Source of the DNA: Pseudomonas sp. RIT288 | GTDB taxonomy: Bacteria; Pseudomonadota; Gammaproteobacteria; Pseudomonadales; Pseudomonadaceae | Assembly: GCF_000631985.1 (NCBI RefSeq) | Contig: NZ_JFYN01000022.1 | Coordinates: forward strand, 1-37,939 | Direction of reading: 5' to 3' | Length of the DNA: 37,939 bases | Shown: positions 6,269-15,146 of the stretch, in pieces | How the letters are laid out: every line of letters starts with the position of its first letter | How positions within the stretch are numbered: the stretch's first letter is position 1 | The notes under the pieces: model-generated | Seen by the model: only the letters and a program-made list of their open reading frames with translations | Told to the model about the DNA's origin: nothing | Databases searched by the model: none | Made by a program: the position numbers and the translations under genes

Positions 6269-7549
6269 ATGAATGATCAGGCCAATAGCGTCGACGAACG
6301 CTATGAAGCGGCAGCACCAGCTGAACTGTCGAGCTGGAATCGCCATGACACCACGTGGATGTTGGGACTGTTCGGGACGGCGATTGGCGCCGGTACCCTG
6401 TTTTTGCCGATCAACGCGGGTCTGGGTGGCTTCTGGCCGCTGGTGATCCTTGCGCTGCTGGCCTTCCCGATGACGTTCTTCGCTCACCGGGGCCTGACCC
6501 GCTTCGTGCTCTCCGGTCGCGAAGGTGCGGACATCACCGAGGTGGTCGAGCAGCATTTCGGCATCAAGGCCGGCGCGCTGATCACCCTGCTGTACTTCTT
6601 CGCCATCTTCCCGATCCTGCTGATCTACAGCGTCGGCCTGACCAACACGGTCGCCAGTTTCCTCGAACACCAACTGCACATCACGCCGCCCCCGCGCGCG
6701 CTGCTGTCGTTCGTGCTGATCCTCGGCCTGCTGGCCGTGGTGCGTTGCGGCGAGCAGGCGATCGTCAAGGCGATGAGTCTGATGGTGTATCCGTTCATCG
6801 TCGCGCTGCTGTTCCTCGCGGTGTACCTGATTCCGCACTGGAACGGCGGCATCCTGACTACCGCCTCGCAAGTGCCGGCACCTTCGGCGCTGCTGCACAC
6901 GTTATGGCTGGCGATCCCGGTGATGGTGTTCTCGTTCAACCATTCGCCGATCATCTCGGCGTTTGCGGTGGATCAGAAGCGTCGTTACGGCGTGAATGCT
7001 GACCAGCGCAGCTCGCAGATCCTCTGCCGTGCCCACCTGTTGATGGTGGTGATGGTGCTGTTTTTCGTCTTCAGTTGCGTGCTGACCCTGTCGCCGGAAC
7101 AACTGGCCGAAGCCAAGGCGCAGAACCTGTCGATCCTGTCATACCTGGCCAACCACTTCAGCAACCCGACCATCGCTTTTGCGGCGCCGTTGATTGCGTT
7201 TGTGGCAATCTCCAAGTCGTTCCTCGGCCACTACATCGGTGCCAGCGAAGGCCTCAAGGGCCTGATCGTCAAGAGCGGCAAGCGTCCGGGCGCCAAGGCG
7301 CTGGATCGCATCGTGGCGGCGTTCATGCTGGTGGTGTGCTGGATCGTCGCGACCCTGAACCCGAGCATTCTAGGGATGATCGAGACCATCGGTGGCCCGG
7401 TGATCGCGGCGATTCTGTTCCTGATGCCGATGTACGCGATCCGCAAAGTGCCGGCGATGGCGCGCTATCGCGGTCAGGCGTCGAACGTGTTTGTCACCGC
7501 CGTAGGTCTGGTGGCGATTTCGGCGTTGATTTATTCGCTGACTGCTTAA
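6269..7549 (+). CDS. HAAAP-family amino acid permease (serine/threonine type)
   Basis: This is a 426-residue integral membrane protein with about 11 hydrophobic segments. Its length and opening motif (GLFGTAIGAGTLFLPINAG) match the hydroxy/aromatic amino acid permease family, whose best known member is the serine transporter SdaC (429 residues in E. coli). It probably imports serine or threonine by proton symport across the inner membrane. The ATG at 6269 is chosen because homologues begin shortly before the first membrane segment; GGAG lies 10 nt upstream. Longer frames to 6149 are open but add a non-homologous N-terminus. No serine dehydratase gene is adjacent, so the substrate assignment rests on family only. 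A REP pair and a strong terminator follow the gene. Confidence 0.88.
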   Translation: MNDQANSVDERYEAAAPAELSSWNRHDTTWMLGLFGTAIGAGTLFLPINAGLGGFWPLVILALLAFPMTFFAHRGLTRFVLSGREGADITEVVEQHFGIKAGALITLLYFFAIFPILLIYSVGLTNTVASFLEHQLHITPPPRALLSFVLILGLLAVVRCGEQAIVKAMSLMVYPFIVALLFLAVYLIPHWNGGILTTASQVPAPSALLHTLWLAIPVMVFSFNHSPIISAFAVDQKRRYGVNADQRSSQILCRAHLLMVVMVLFFVFSCVLTLSPEQLAEAKAQNLSILSYLANHFSNPTIAFAAPLIAFVAISKSFLGHYIGASEGLKGLIVKSGKRPGAKALDRIVAAFMLVVCWIVATLNPSILGMIETIGGPVIAAILFLMPMYAIRKVPAMARYRGQASNVFVTAVGLVAISALIYSLTA

Positions 7550-7557
7550 AGATCAAG

Positions 7558-7620
7558 AGATCGCAGCCTTCGGCAGCTCCTGCAGGAATACCCTGTAGGA
7601 GCTGCCGGAGGCTGCGATCT
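7558..7620. repeat. REP pair, gtaggagctgccg type
   Basis: Near-perfect 29-bp arms (7558-7586 and 7592-7620) flank a 5-nt loop, with TTTTGCTTTT directly after. The pair lies 8 bp after the permease stop codon and may double as a 3'-end hairpin. Confidence 0.9.
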
Positions 7621-7641
7621 TTTGCTTTTCAGCTACAGTAG

Positions 7642-7677
7642 GCCGCTGCGCATCTCTCATGCGCAGCGGCTTTTTTT
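7642..7677 (+). terminator. Strong rho-independent terminator
   Basis: Perfect 12-bp arms (gccgctgcgcat at 7642-7653, atgcgcagcggc at 7659-7670) flank a 5-nt loop and are followed by seven T. It ends the permease transcript 17 bp before the TTG start of the next gene. That gene's promoter must therefore overlap or lie upstream of it, or termination must be partial. Confidence 0.9.
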
Positions 7678-7694
7678 CGTCTGGAGACAGTGGA

Positions 7695-9347
7695 TTGTCG
7701 AGCGCGCCCCAATCTGTAGAACCCCCCAATCGCTGGCAAGACATCCTCGCCGGTCTGTCGATTGCCGGTCTGTTGTTGCCCGAAGCGGTCGCTTATTCGA
7801 CCATCGCCGCGCTGGCGCCGCAGGCCGGGGTGATTGCGCTGTTTGCCGGGTTGCTGTGCTATGGGTTGTTTGGCACCAGCCGCTTTGCCATTGTCTCGGC
7901 CACGTCTTCGTCAGCAGCGGTGCTGGCGGCGGCCACCGCGACCATGGCCAATGGCGACCCGCAGTTACGCGCGACGCTGGCGGTCGGGTTGGTGCTGGTC
8001 ACTGGTGGGCTGTTCTTGCTGGCGGGGATCTTCCGTTTTGGCAGCGTCACCGCTTTTATCGCCAAACCGGTATTGCGCGGATTCGCCTTCGGCCTCGCGC
8101 TGACGATTATCCTCAAACAGGTCGCCAGCGTGGTCGGCGTGCACCTGAACGACGCCAACCTGGTGCGCTTCGCCCCGCAATTGCTCGAACAACTGCCGCA
8201 ATGGAACTGGCCGGCGGCGGCTGTCGCAGCGGTGGCACTGGGGCTGTTGGGACTGTTCTCGCGCTTTCCACGGGTGCCTGGCGGTTTGCTGGTGGTGGTG
8301 ATTGGCATTGTGCTCGGGCAATGGCTGAACCTGCCGGCTCACGGCGTGAGCCTGATCGGTTTGATCGACCTGAGCCTGGAGGTGCCGAGCCTGCCGCTGT
8401 TGCCGTTTGCCGACTGGCTGCGGCTGGGGGAGGTGGGGTTCGCGCTGGTGATGATTCTGTACGCCGAATCGTACGGCTCGATCAGTTCGTTCGCCCTCAA
8501 GCACGGTGACCGCGTGACCTCCAACCGTGACTTGCTGGCGCTGGGTGCCTCGAATCTGTTGTCCGGATTGTTCCATGGCATGCCGGCGGGGGCGGGGTAT
8601 TCGGCAACGTCGGCGAACGAGGCCGCCGGGGCGACTTCACGCTGGGCCGGTGGGGTGGCGGCGCTGGTGGTGCTGGTGATCGTGCTGACGGTTCTGCCGT
8701 GGATCGCCCTGACGCCGGAGCCGATTCTGGCGGCCATCGTGATTCATGCGCTGGCGCGTGGCTTGAGTCTGCAGCCGCTGGGGCGCTACTTCGTCTGGCG
8801 CCGGGATCGGGTGCTGGTGTTGTGCGCGGTGGGGGCGGTGCTGCTGCTGGGCATTCTCGACGGGTTACTGGTGTCGGTGGCGATCAGCGTGCTGCTGATG
8901 CTCAAACAGATGTCGGCGGCGGACATTCAGGTGCTCGGGCGGATCGACGGCGGGCATGATTTTGTCGATCTGCAACGCCATTCGACCGCGGCGACTGAGC
9001 CGGGAGTGCTGATTGTGCGGCCCGGTGAGGCGTTGTTCTTTGCCAACGTCGAGCGGGTTCTTGGTGCAGCGTTGCACTTGATCCGTCACTCGGGCGCACC
9101 GCTGCACACCGTGATCCTGAGTCTGGAGGAAACCCCGGACCTGGACGGCACCAGCATCGAGGCTATGCAGGAGTTTTTCCTGCGGGTGCATCAGGAGGGC
9201 AAGCGCCTGATTCTGGCGCGGCTCAAGCATGAGGCGCTGACGGCGCTAGAGGCATTGCCAGAAGTAACCGCTAACGGGGTGATTCTCAGCGGGCTGAGCG
9301 TCGACGGGGCGGTGCAGCAAGCTTTGAAACCTGACGAATCCCTGTAG
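7695..9347 (+). CDS. SulP-family inorganic anion transporter with STAS domain
   Basis: This is a 550-residue protein. An N-terminal membrane domain of roughly 12 segments (about residues 15-420) carries the SulP signature region DILAGLSIAGLLLPEAVAYSTIAAL. A C-terminal cytoplasmic STAS domain (about 430-545) includes TVILSLEETPDLDGTSIEAM. It probably moves sulfate, bicarbonate or a dicarboxylate. I chose the TTG at 7695 because GGAGA lies 8 nt upstream. The ATG at 7659 falls inside the terminator hairpin and would encode poly-T as Phe-Phe. The last codons and the TAG stop are supplied by a REP arm (CCCTGTAG). Confidence 0.88.
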   Translation: MSSAPQSVEPPNRWQDILAGLSIAGLLLPEAVAYSTIAALAPQAGVIALFAGLLCYGLFGTSRFAIVSATSSSAAVLAAATATMANGDPQLRATLAVGLVLVTGGLFLLAGIFRFGSVTAFIAKPVLRGFAFGLALTIILKQVASVVGVHLNDANLVRFAPQLLEQLPQWNWPAAAVAAVALGLLGLFSRFPRVPGGLLVVVIGIVLGQWLNLPAHGVSLIGLIDLSLEVPSLPLLPFADWLRLGEVGFALVMILYAESYGSISSFALKHGDRVTSNRDLLALGASNLLSGLFHGMPAGAGYSATSANEAAGATSRWAGGVAALVVLVIVLTVLPWIALTPEPILAAIVIHALARGLSLQPLGRYFVWRRDRVLVLCAVGAVLLLGILDGLLVSVAISVLLMLKQMSAADIQVLGRIDGGHDFVDLQRHSTAATEPGVLIVRPGEALFFANVERVLGAALHLIRHSGAPLHTVILSLEETPDLDGTSIEAMQEFFLRVHQEGKRLILARLKHEALTALEALPEVTANGVILSGLSVDGAVQQALKPDESL

Positions 9348-9391
9348 GAGCTGCCGAAGGCTCGGGCCGCGTTCGGCAGCTCCTACAGGGA
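9339..9391. repeat. REP pair overlapping the SulP stop codon
   Basis: Perfect 20-bp arms (9339-9358 and 9372-9391) begin tccctgtaggagctgccgaa. The transporter's TAG stop (9345-9347) is the tag of gtagg in the left arm. Confidence 0.9.
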
Positions 9392-9437
9392 ATGATGGCG
9401 AACAAAAATAGATGTATCTACTGAGAGCACGCATAAA

Positions 9438-9471
9438 AAAACGCCGCACATCTCACGATGGGCGGCGTTTT
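9438..9471. terminator. Bidirectional terminator between sulP-type gene and acnB
   Basis: The arms aaaacgccgc (9438-9447) and gcggcgtttt (9462-9471) have A runs on one side and T runs on the other, so they can terminate in both directions. The hairpin sits between convergent genes. Confidence 0.88.
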
Positions 9472-9487
9472 CTATTGCTTTGTAACG

Positions 9488-12097
9488 TTAGGCTTGAACG
9501 ACCGGAATCTTGGCGTTCGCAGCCGCTTCACGGAACTCGGCGATCTGGTCGAAGGACAGGTAGCGGTAGACATCGGCCGCCATACTGTCGATCTTGCCAG
9601 CGTATTCCATGTACTCCTCGACGGTCGGCAGGCGACCCAGGATCGAAGCCACGGACGCCAGCTCGGCCGAAGCCAGGTAGACGTTCGCGCCGTCGCCCAG
9701 ACGGTTCGGGAAGTTACGGGTCGACGTCGAGACCACGGTGCTGTTCGGCTCAACGCGTGCCTGGTTACCCATGCACAGCGAGCAGCCTGGCATTTCCATG
9801 CGTGCGCCAGCCTTGCCGTAGATGCCGTAGTAGCCTTCTTCGGTCAGTTGGTGAGCGTCCATTTTGGTCGGCGGCGACAGCCACAGACGGGTTGGCAGCT
9901 GACCCTTGACCTGATCCAGCAGTTTACCGGCAGCACGGAAGTGACCGATGTTGGTCATGCACGAACCGATGAACACTTCGTCGATCTTCTCGCCAGCCAC
10001 GCTGGACAGCAGACGGGCGTCGTCCGGATCGTTCGGCGCGCACAGTACTGGCTCGTTGATGTCGGCCAGATCGATTTCGATGACTTCGGCGTATTCGGCG
10101 TCGGCATCGGCTTCCATCAGCTCAGGGTTGGCGATCCAGGCTTCCATCGCTTGCGCGCGACGTTCCAGGGTACGCGCATCGCCGTAGCCTTCGCCGATCA
10201 TCCAGCGCAGCAGGGTGATGTTGGACTGCAGGTACTCGGTGATCGACTCTTTCGACAGCTTGATGGTGCAACCGGCAGCCGAACGTTCGGCCGAGGCGTC
10301 GGACAGTTCGAACGCCTGCTCCAGGGTCAGACCTTCCAGGCCTTCGATCTCCAGGATGCGGCCGGAGAAGGCGTTTTTCTTGCCTTTCTTCTCGACGGTC
10401 AGCAGACCGTTCTGGATGGCGAAGTAAGGAATGGCATGAACCAGGTCACGCAGGGTGATGCCAGGTTTCATTTTGCCTTTGAAGCGCACCAGGATCGATT
10501 CCGGCATGTCCAGCGGCATGACGCCGGTGGCAGCGGCGAACGCGACCAGACCGGAACCGGCCGGGAACGAGATGCCCATCGGGAAACGGGTGTGCGAGTC
10601 ACCACCGGTACCCACGGTGTCCGGCAGCAGCATGCGGTTCAGCCACGAGTGGATGATGCCGTCGCCCGGACGCAGGGAAACGCCGCCACGGGTCATGATG
10701 AAGTCGGGCAGGGTGTGGTGGGTGGTCACGTCGATCGGCTTCGGATACGCCGCGGTGTGGCAGAAGGACTGCATCACCAGGTCAGCGGAGAAGCCCAGGC
10801 ACGCCAGGTCTTTCAGTTCGTCACGGGTCATCGGACCGGTGGTGTCCTGAGAACCGACGGTGGTCATCTTCGGCTCGCAGTAGGTGCCAGGACGAACGCC
10901 TTTGCCTTCTGCCAGACCGCACGCCTTGCCGACCATTTTCTGCGCCAGGGTGAAGCCCTTGGTGCTTTCAGCCGGTGCTTCCGGCTTCTTGAACAGGTCG
11001 AATGCTGGCAGACCCAGTTCGGCGCGAGCCTTCTCGGTCAGGCCACGGCCGATGATCAGCGGGATACGACCGCCGGCACGGACTTCGTCCAGCAGCACAG
11101 GGGTCTTCATTTCGAAGGTGGTGATGACTTCGTCGGTACCGTGCTTGCAGACTTTGCCTGCGTGCGGGTACAGGTCGATCACGTCGCCCATGTTCATGTT
11201 CGACACGTCGAACTCGATTGGCAGTGCGCCGGCATCTTCCATGGTGTTGTAGAAGATCGGAGCGATTTTGCTGCCGAAGCAGAAACCGCCAGCGCGCTTG
11301 TTCGGCACGTAAGGGATGTCGTCGCCGAAGAACCACAGCACCGAGTTGGTCGCGGATTTACGCGAGGAACCGGTACCGACCACGTCACCGACGTAGGCTA
11401 TCGGGAAGCCTTGACCGCGCATTTCTTCGATTTGCTTCATCGGGCCGGTCTTGCCTTGCTCGTCCGGAACGATGCCGTCACGGGCCATTTTCAGCATGGC
11501 CAGGGCGTGCAGCGGGATGTCAGGACGCGACCAGGCGTCTGGTGCCGGGGACAGGTCGTCGGTGTTGGTTTCGCCGGTGACCTTGAACACGCGCAGGCTG
11601 ATCTTGTCGGCCAGCACCGGGCGCTTCTTGAACCACTCGCCGTCAGCCCAGGATTGCAGCACGGCCTTGGCGTGAACGTTACCGTTCTTGGCTTTTTCAG
11701 CCACGTCGTGGAAGGCATCGAACATCAGCAGGGTGTGCTTGAGTTCTTCGGCAGCCACTGGCGCCAGTTCGGCGTTGTCCAGCAGTTCAACCAGAGTCAC
11801 GATGTTGTAGCCGCCCTGCATGGTGCCGAGCAGTTCTACAGCGCGCTTCTTGTCCAGCAGAGGGGAGGAGACTTCGCCTTTGGCCAGGGCCGACAGGAAA
11901 CCGGCTTTGACGTAAGCGGCTTCGTCCACTCCTGGTGGTACGCGATTGGTGATCAGGTCAACGAGGAAAGCTTCTTCGCCAGCCGGAGGATTCTTCAGCA
12001 GCTCGACCAGGCCTGCAGTTTGTTCGGCGTTAAGCGGCTGGGGAACGATACCCAGGGCTGCACGCTCTTCGATATGTTTGCGGTAGGCTTCAAGCAC
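9488..12097 (-). CDS. acnB: Aconitate hydratase B
   Basis: This is an 869-residue bifunctional aconitase B (citrate/isocitrate, and in many organisms 2-methylisocitrate dehydratase) of the TCA cycle. The N-terminal HEAT-like segment contains LLKNPPAGEEAFLVDLITNR. The [4Fe-4S] ligands are Cys713 (FIGSCMTN), Cys772 and Cys775 (GCSLCMGN), with the same spacing as in E. coli. The start is the GTG at 12097, preceded by TGAGGG. This gives V/M-LEAYRKH, matching family N-termini, whereas the longer in-frame extension to 12169 does not. In pseudomonads acnB is a known target of iron-responsive sRNAs; no such site is claimed here. Confidence 0.97.
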   Translation of the reverse strand: MLEAYRKHIEERAALGIVPQPLNAEQTAGLVELLKNPPAGEEAFLVDLITNRVPPGVDEAAYVKAGFLSALAKGEVSSPLLDKKRAVELLGTMQGGYNIVTLVELLDNAELAPVAAEELKHTLLMFDAFHDVAEKAKNGNVHAKAVLQSWADGEWFKKRPVLADKISLRVFKVTGETNTDDLSPAPDAWSRPDIPLHALAMLKMARDGIVPDEQGKTGPMKQIEEMRGQGFPIAYVGDVVGTGSSRKSATNSVLWFFGDDIPYVPNKRAGGFCFGSKIAPIFYNTMEDAGALPIEFDVSNMNMGDVIDLYPHAGKVCKHGTDEVITTFEMKTPVLLDEVRAGGRIPLIIGRGLTEKARAELGLPAFDLFKKPEAPAESTKGFTLAQKMVGKACGLAEGKGVRPGTYCEPKMTTVGSQDTTGPMTRDELKDLACLGFSADLVMQSFCHTAAYPKPIDVTTHHTLPDFIMTRGGVSLRPGDGIIHSWLNRMLLPDTVGTGGDSHTRFPMGISFPAGSGLVAFAAATGVMPLDMPESILVRFKGKMKPGITLRDLVHAIPYFAIQNGLLTVEKKGKKNAFSGRILEIEGLEGLTLEQAFELSDASAERSAAGCTIKLSKESITEYLQSNITLLRWMIGEGYGDARTLERRAQAMEAWIANPELMEADADAEYAEVIEIDLADINEPVLCAPNDPDDARLLSSVAGEKIDEVFIGSCMTNIGHFRAAGKLLDQVKGQLPTRLWLSPPTKMDAHQLTEEGYYGIYGKAGARMEMPGCSLCMGNQARVEPNSTVVSTSTRNFPNRLGDGANVYLASAELASVASILGRLPTVEEYMEYAGKIDSMAADVYRYLSFDQIAEFREAAANAKIPVVQA

Positions 12098-12564
12098 AGT
12101 TATTACCCTCATCAGTGGTCCCAAATGGGTGTCCGGGACGCTCATCCCGAAATTGCCGTACTCATGCACCGCACGACGTTGTGAGTCGTTTGGCCAGAAT
12201 TACCGGCAATTCCTTACAGAAGCTGCTTTCAAAGTTTTACGCCTGCAGAACGGGGAGCTGATGAGGGTTGGCGTTGGGCTTTTCCCCGCTGGAAAAACCC
12301 TTCGCCAACACCGCTCTGAAGGAACGACTGTGCTCGTGACGCTTTGAAAACAGCTTCTAACGGACATTGGCGCCTTAAAAGGCTGGCTGATTCTACGGCA
12401 AAAAAAATTTAAAGGTAAGTCGCGCTCTATTGGACTTTGGTGGCGTTGTGCACGGGCAGGGTAAACCGCGAGCCAGCGCTTGCCCCTGACGTTTGAGGGG
12501 TGATCAATGCCCGACAAAGGGCTAACATGCCGGCCTGTTCCGCGTTTCAGTGTTTTGCCAATTT
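12098..12564. other. Intergenic region with a long imperfect palindrome (12217-12359)
   Basis: This 467-bp gap between divergent acnB and the DUF1289 gene holds one ungapped fold-back centred at 12288. The outer arms 12218-12234 and 12342-12358 (agaagctgctttcaaag and its near-complement) match at 16 of 17 positions. The inner arms around 12268-12285 and 12291-12308 (gttggcg, ggg, ttttcc blocks) match at about 16 of 19. The parts between have diverged. It does not contain any of the REP cores seen elsewhere. An A8 run lies near 12401-12408. I identify no clear promoter. Confidence 0.7.
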
Positions 12565-13035
12565 ATGCCCAATCAGACCATCAAGACCCCCTGCGTCGGC
12601 CTCTGCTCCACTGTTTACGGAGATCTGGTGTGCCGTGGCTGCAAACGTTTCCACCACGAAGTGATCAACTGGAATGGTTACGGCGAGGAGGAAAAGCGTG
12701 CGGTGTGGTTGCGTCTGGAGCAATTGCTGTCACAAGTGATGGCGAGCAAGGTCGAGATCTTCGATCCGGCGCGCCTGCGCCTGCAGCTGGAACAGCGCAA
12801 GATCCGCTTCGTGCCGCATCAGTCGGAATATTGCTGGGCCTATCAGCTGATTGCGCGCGGGGCGCGGGTGATCATTAATCTGGAAGCCTACGGCATGGTG
12901 TTGTTGCCGGAGTTCCGCGACTGGAACCTGCCGGAGTTGCGCGATGCCATTGATCGGGAATTCTTCCTGCTGTCGGAAGCGCATTATCAGCGCTACATCG
13001 CCCCGGGTTTCCTGAAAGACGCCTTCGGCGCCTGA
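12565..13035 (+). CDS. DUF1289 domain-containing protein
   Basis: This is a 156-residue protein. The N-terminus carries the DUF1289 Cys pattern CVGLCSTVYGDLVCRGCKR, four cysteines likely to bind a metal or Fe-S centre. A helical segment and a C-terminal region of unknown role with several aromatic residues (EYCWAYQLIARG) follow. The ATG at 12565 is used; a GTG at 12550 in frame would add five residues. No strong ribosome-binding site is visible. It is transcribed divergently from acnB. The biochemical role of the family is not established. Confidence 0.85.
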   Translation: MPNQTIKTPCVGLCSTVYGDLVCRGCKRFHHEVINWNGYGEEEKRAVWLRLEQLLSQVMASKVEIFDPARLRLQLEQRKIRFVPHQSEYCWAYQLIARGARVIINLEAYGMVLLPEFRDWNLPELRDAIDREFFLLSEAHYQRYIAPGFLKDAFGA

Positions 13036-13044
13036 AGATCAAAA

Positions 13045-13225
13045 GCTTCGCGAGCAAGCTCACTCCCACATTTGGAAGGCGTACCTCTGTAAGAGTGAGC
13101 CTGCCCGCGATGAGGCCGGTACATTCAACATAGTCTTCGGCCGATACACCGCCATCGCGAGCAGGCTCACTCCTACATTTGAAATGCGTACCCCTGTGGG
13201 ATCGAGCCTGTTCGCGAAGGCGCCG
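13045..13225. repeat. Cluster of four REP units, gagtgagcctgc type
   Basis: Units in alternating orientation lie at about 13046-13070 (-), 13086-13116 (+), 13150-13177 (-) and 13193-13224 (+). The core is gagtgagcctgctcgcgatg. They sit between convergent genes. The fourth unit is diverged (gggatcgagcctgttcgcga). Confidence 0.88.
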
Positions 13226-13243
13226 GTTCAGGCACCGTAATCC

Positions 13244-14107
13244 TCAGTGCTTCACCGCCAACTCCACCAGATGATCCTCAACCTCCTGCGGCTTGAGCAC
13301 CAGCACGTCGCTTTCAAGTTGGTCCAGAACCTGTTCGGCGGTGTTGCCGATCAATGCGCCTGATACACCGCTGCGCGCCACGGTGCCGATTACGGTCACT
13401 GCCGCCTGCAGTTTGTGCGCCATGAACGGAATCAATACATCCGCCGGGCCTTCCTCGATGTGCAGGTGCTCGTCATCCACATCGAACTCGGCCTGAAACG
13501 CCTTGCATTGCTCGCGGTACCTCGCCTCGATGGTTTCCTTGAGCTGAAAGGTCGGGTCTGCTGCCGACAGCATCGGCGACGGATGCGCCGTGATCACATG
13601 CAGGTGCCCCTTGGCCAGGCTGGCGATATCGAACCCGTGATCAATGATCGTGGTGTGCAGATGCCGGTGCTCGCCATCGGCGTTGCCGACATCGATTGCC
13701 GCGAGAATCACTTTGTCTTTCCACGTCCCCGCAGTTTTCACCAGCAGCACCGGAGTCGGGCAGTGCCGCAGCAGTTTCCAGTCGGCCGGGGTCAGCAGGG
13801 CTTTTTTCAGGGCGCTGTCGGGAAAGTGCTGTTTGATCACCAGCCCGCAGCCTTCGGCCTGCTGCACATCGATGATGGTTTCGTGCAGGCTCTCGTTCCA
13901 CGCCTGCTCGGTGGTCACGCTGTAGCCGTCGGCGATCAGCGCGGCTTTGAGCACGCCAAGCATGCCGGCGTGGTCGTGCTTCTTGTCGCACACCAGCAGG
14001 TGCAGATGGGCCTGGGTCACGCCGGCGATCAACTTGGCGCGCTTGAGCGCCAGGCTTTCCGAATGTTCGGGTTCGATGACCACCAGAATGCTGCGAATGG
14101 CTTGCAT
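13244..14107 (-). CDS. Universal stress protein, tandem Usp domains
   Basis: This is a 287-residue protein with two UspA-like halves. The first (about residues 1-135) runs from AIRSILVVIEPE to CPTPVLLVK. The second (about 145-280) runs from DKVILAAIDVG to SDVLVLKP. The second half carries a nucleotide-binding-like G-x2-G-x9-G-S/N pattern in GTVARSGVSGALIGNTAEQVL. The layout matches UspE-type proteins of E. coli (316 residues). It acts in the cytosol in stress or low-oxygen adaptation; the precise role is unknown. The ATG at 14107 is preceded by GGAG. A longer in-frame start at 14146 adds residues without homology. Confidence 0.9.
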   Translation of the reverse strand: MQAIRSILVVIEPEHSESLALKRAKLIAGVTQAHLHLLVCDKKHDHAGMLGVLKAALIADGYSVTTEQAWNESLHETIIDVQQAEGCGLVIKQHFPDSALKKALLTPADWKLLRHCPTPVLLVKTAGTWKDKVILAAIDVGNADGEHRHLHTTIIDHGFDIASLAKGHLHVITAHPSPMLSAADPTFQLKETIEARYREQCKAFQAEFDVDDEHLHIEEGPADVLIPFMAHKLQAAVTVIGTVARSGVSGALIGNTAEQVLDQLESDVLVLKPQEVEDHLVELAVKH

Positions 14108-14266
14108 GAGCGGAGTCTCCAGCAAAGAAAAGGCACGGCGTTGCACAACTATAGTTGCTGCTCATCGGGACGCGACTTGATGCATATCAACGCCTGCGAC
14201 TGGTGGTCTGCGGGCAGGCCGGTATAATCGGCGGCCTTTGCTCGTACACCTTTTACCGTGAGCCCC

Positions 14267-14875
14267 ATGATCCTTCCCGAAATCCACGAATTCCTTGGCT
14301 GCCGCACGCCCGACGCCTGGGTCCAGGCGGCACTGGCCGATCAGGAAACCCTGCTGATCGACCACAAGAACTGCGAGTTCAAGGCCGCCAGCACCGCGCT
14401 GAGCCTGATTGCCAAGTACCATTCCCACGTCGACCTGATCAACATGATGTCGCGTCTGGCCCGGGAAGAACTGGTGCATCACGAACAAGTCATGCGCATC
14501 ATGAAACGCCGCAAGATCGAGCTGCGCCAGCTGCACGCCGGGCGTTACGCGTCGAGTCTGCGCAAAGTGGTGCGCAGCCACGAACCGGTGAAACTGGTGG
14601 ATACGCTGGTGGTCGGCGCATTCATCGAAGCGCGCAGCTGCGAACGTTTCGAAGCGCTGGTGCCGCATCTGGACGAAGAACTCGGCAAGTTCTATTTCGG
14701 CCTGCTGAAAAGCGAGGCGCGGCATTTCCAGGGTTATCTGAAACTGGCTTACCAGTACGGCGACGCGAAGGACATCGCTCAGGTGATCGACAAGGTGCGT
14801 GCTGCCGAGCAGGAGCTGATCGAGTCGCCGGATGAAGAGTTTCGCTTTCACAGCGGTGTGCCGGCTGCCGCCTGA
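14267..14875 (+). CDS. miaE: tRNA-(ms2io6A)-hydroxylase
   Basis: This is a 202-residue non-heme diiron enzyme. It hydroxylates the isopentenyl side chain of ms2i6A37 in tRNAs reading UNN codons, using O2. Putative iron ligands are visible in two E-x-x-H units, REELVHHEQV and SEARHFQGY, with further Glu in CEFKAAST and FIEARSCERF. Length and ends match the family. The start at ATG 14267 (MILPEIHEF) is preferred; a GTG 9 bp upstream is in frame and neither has a clear ribosome-binding site. The stop is followed at once by a REP unit. Confidence 0.93.
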   Translation: MILPEIHEFLGCRTPDAWVQAALADQETLLIDHKNCEFKAASTALSLIAKYHSHVDLINMMSRLAREELVHHEQVMRIMKRRKIELRQLHAGRYASSLRKVVRSHEPVKLVDTLVVGAFIEARSCERFEALVPHLDEELGKFYFGLLKSEARHFQGYLKLAYQYGDAKDIAQVIDKVRAAEQELIESPDEEFRFHSGVPAAA

Positions 14876-14997
14876 CCTGCAGGAGCTGCCGCAGGCTGCG
14901 ATCTGTTGATTTTTTGAAGCAAGATCAAAGGATCGCAGCCTTCGGCAGCTCCTACAGGGATCGGTCCAAATGTAGGAGTTGCCGCAGGCTGCGATCT
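14876..14997. repeat. Three REP units, gtaggagctgccg type
   Basis: Units lie at 14876-14904 (+), 14930-14959 (-) and 14971-14997 (+). The first two form a REPIN, and the third is a single unit with gagttgccg instead of gagctgccg. The first begins directly after the miaE stop codon. Confidence 0.88.
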
Positions 14998-15042
14998 TTG
15001 CTCCTGATTGTAAAAAACTCTTAAGAGTATGAAATATCACTG

Positions 15043-15068
15043 AAAACCGGCCCCAGCGGCCGGTTTTT
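15043..15068 (+). terminator. Rho-independent terminator after miaE
   Basis: The arms aaaaccggcc (15043-15052) and ggccggtttt (15058-15067) flank a 5-nt loop and continue into a T run. It lies upstream of the response regulator, so it separates miaE from the two-component operon. Confidence 0.88.
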
Positions 15069-15146
15069 GTTGCCCGAAACAACGCCTCGCCAGCGATTGC
15101 CGCCATACTGTCGCCCACTTCACACATGGGTTGGCAGACGGTCGTT

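Noticed and set aside
9458..12184. Plus-strand open frame of about 900 codons opposite acnB
   Set aside because: It is exactly antisense to a highly conserved gene. Its composition (His, Gln, Val rich) is that expected from the complement of GC-rich coding DNA.
15017..15028. Palindrome actcttaagagt upstream of the response regulator
   Set aside because: It is a short perfect palindrome that could be an operator, but it lies before the miaE terminator and appears only once. The evidence is insufficient.
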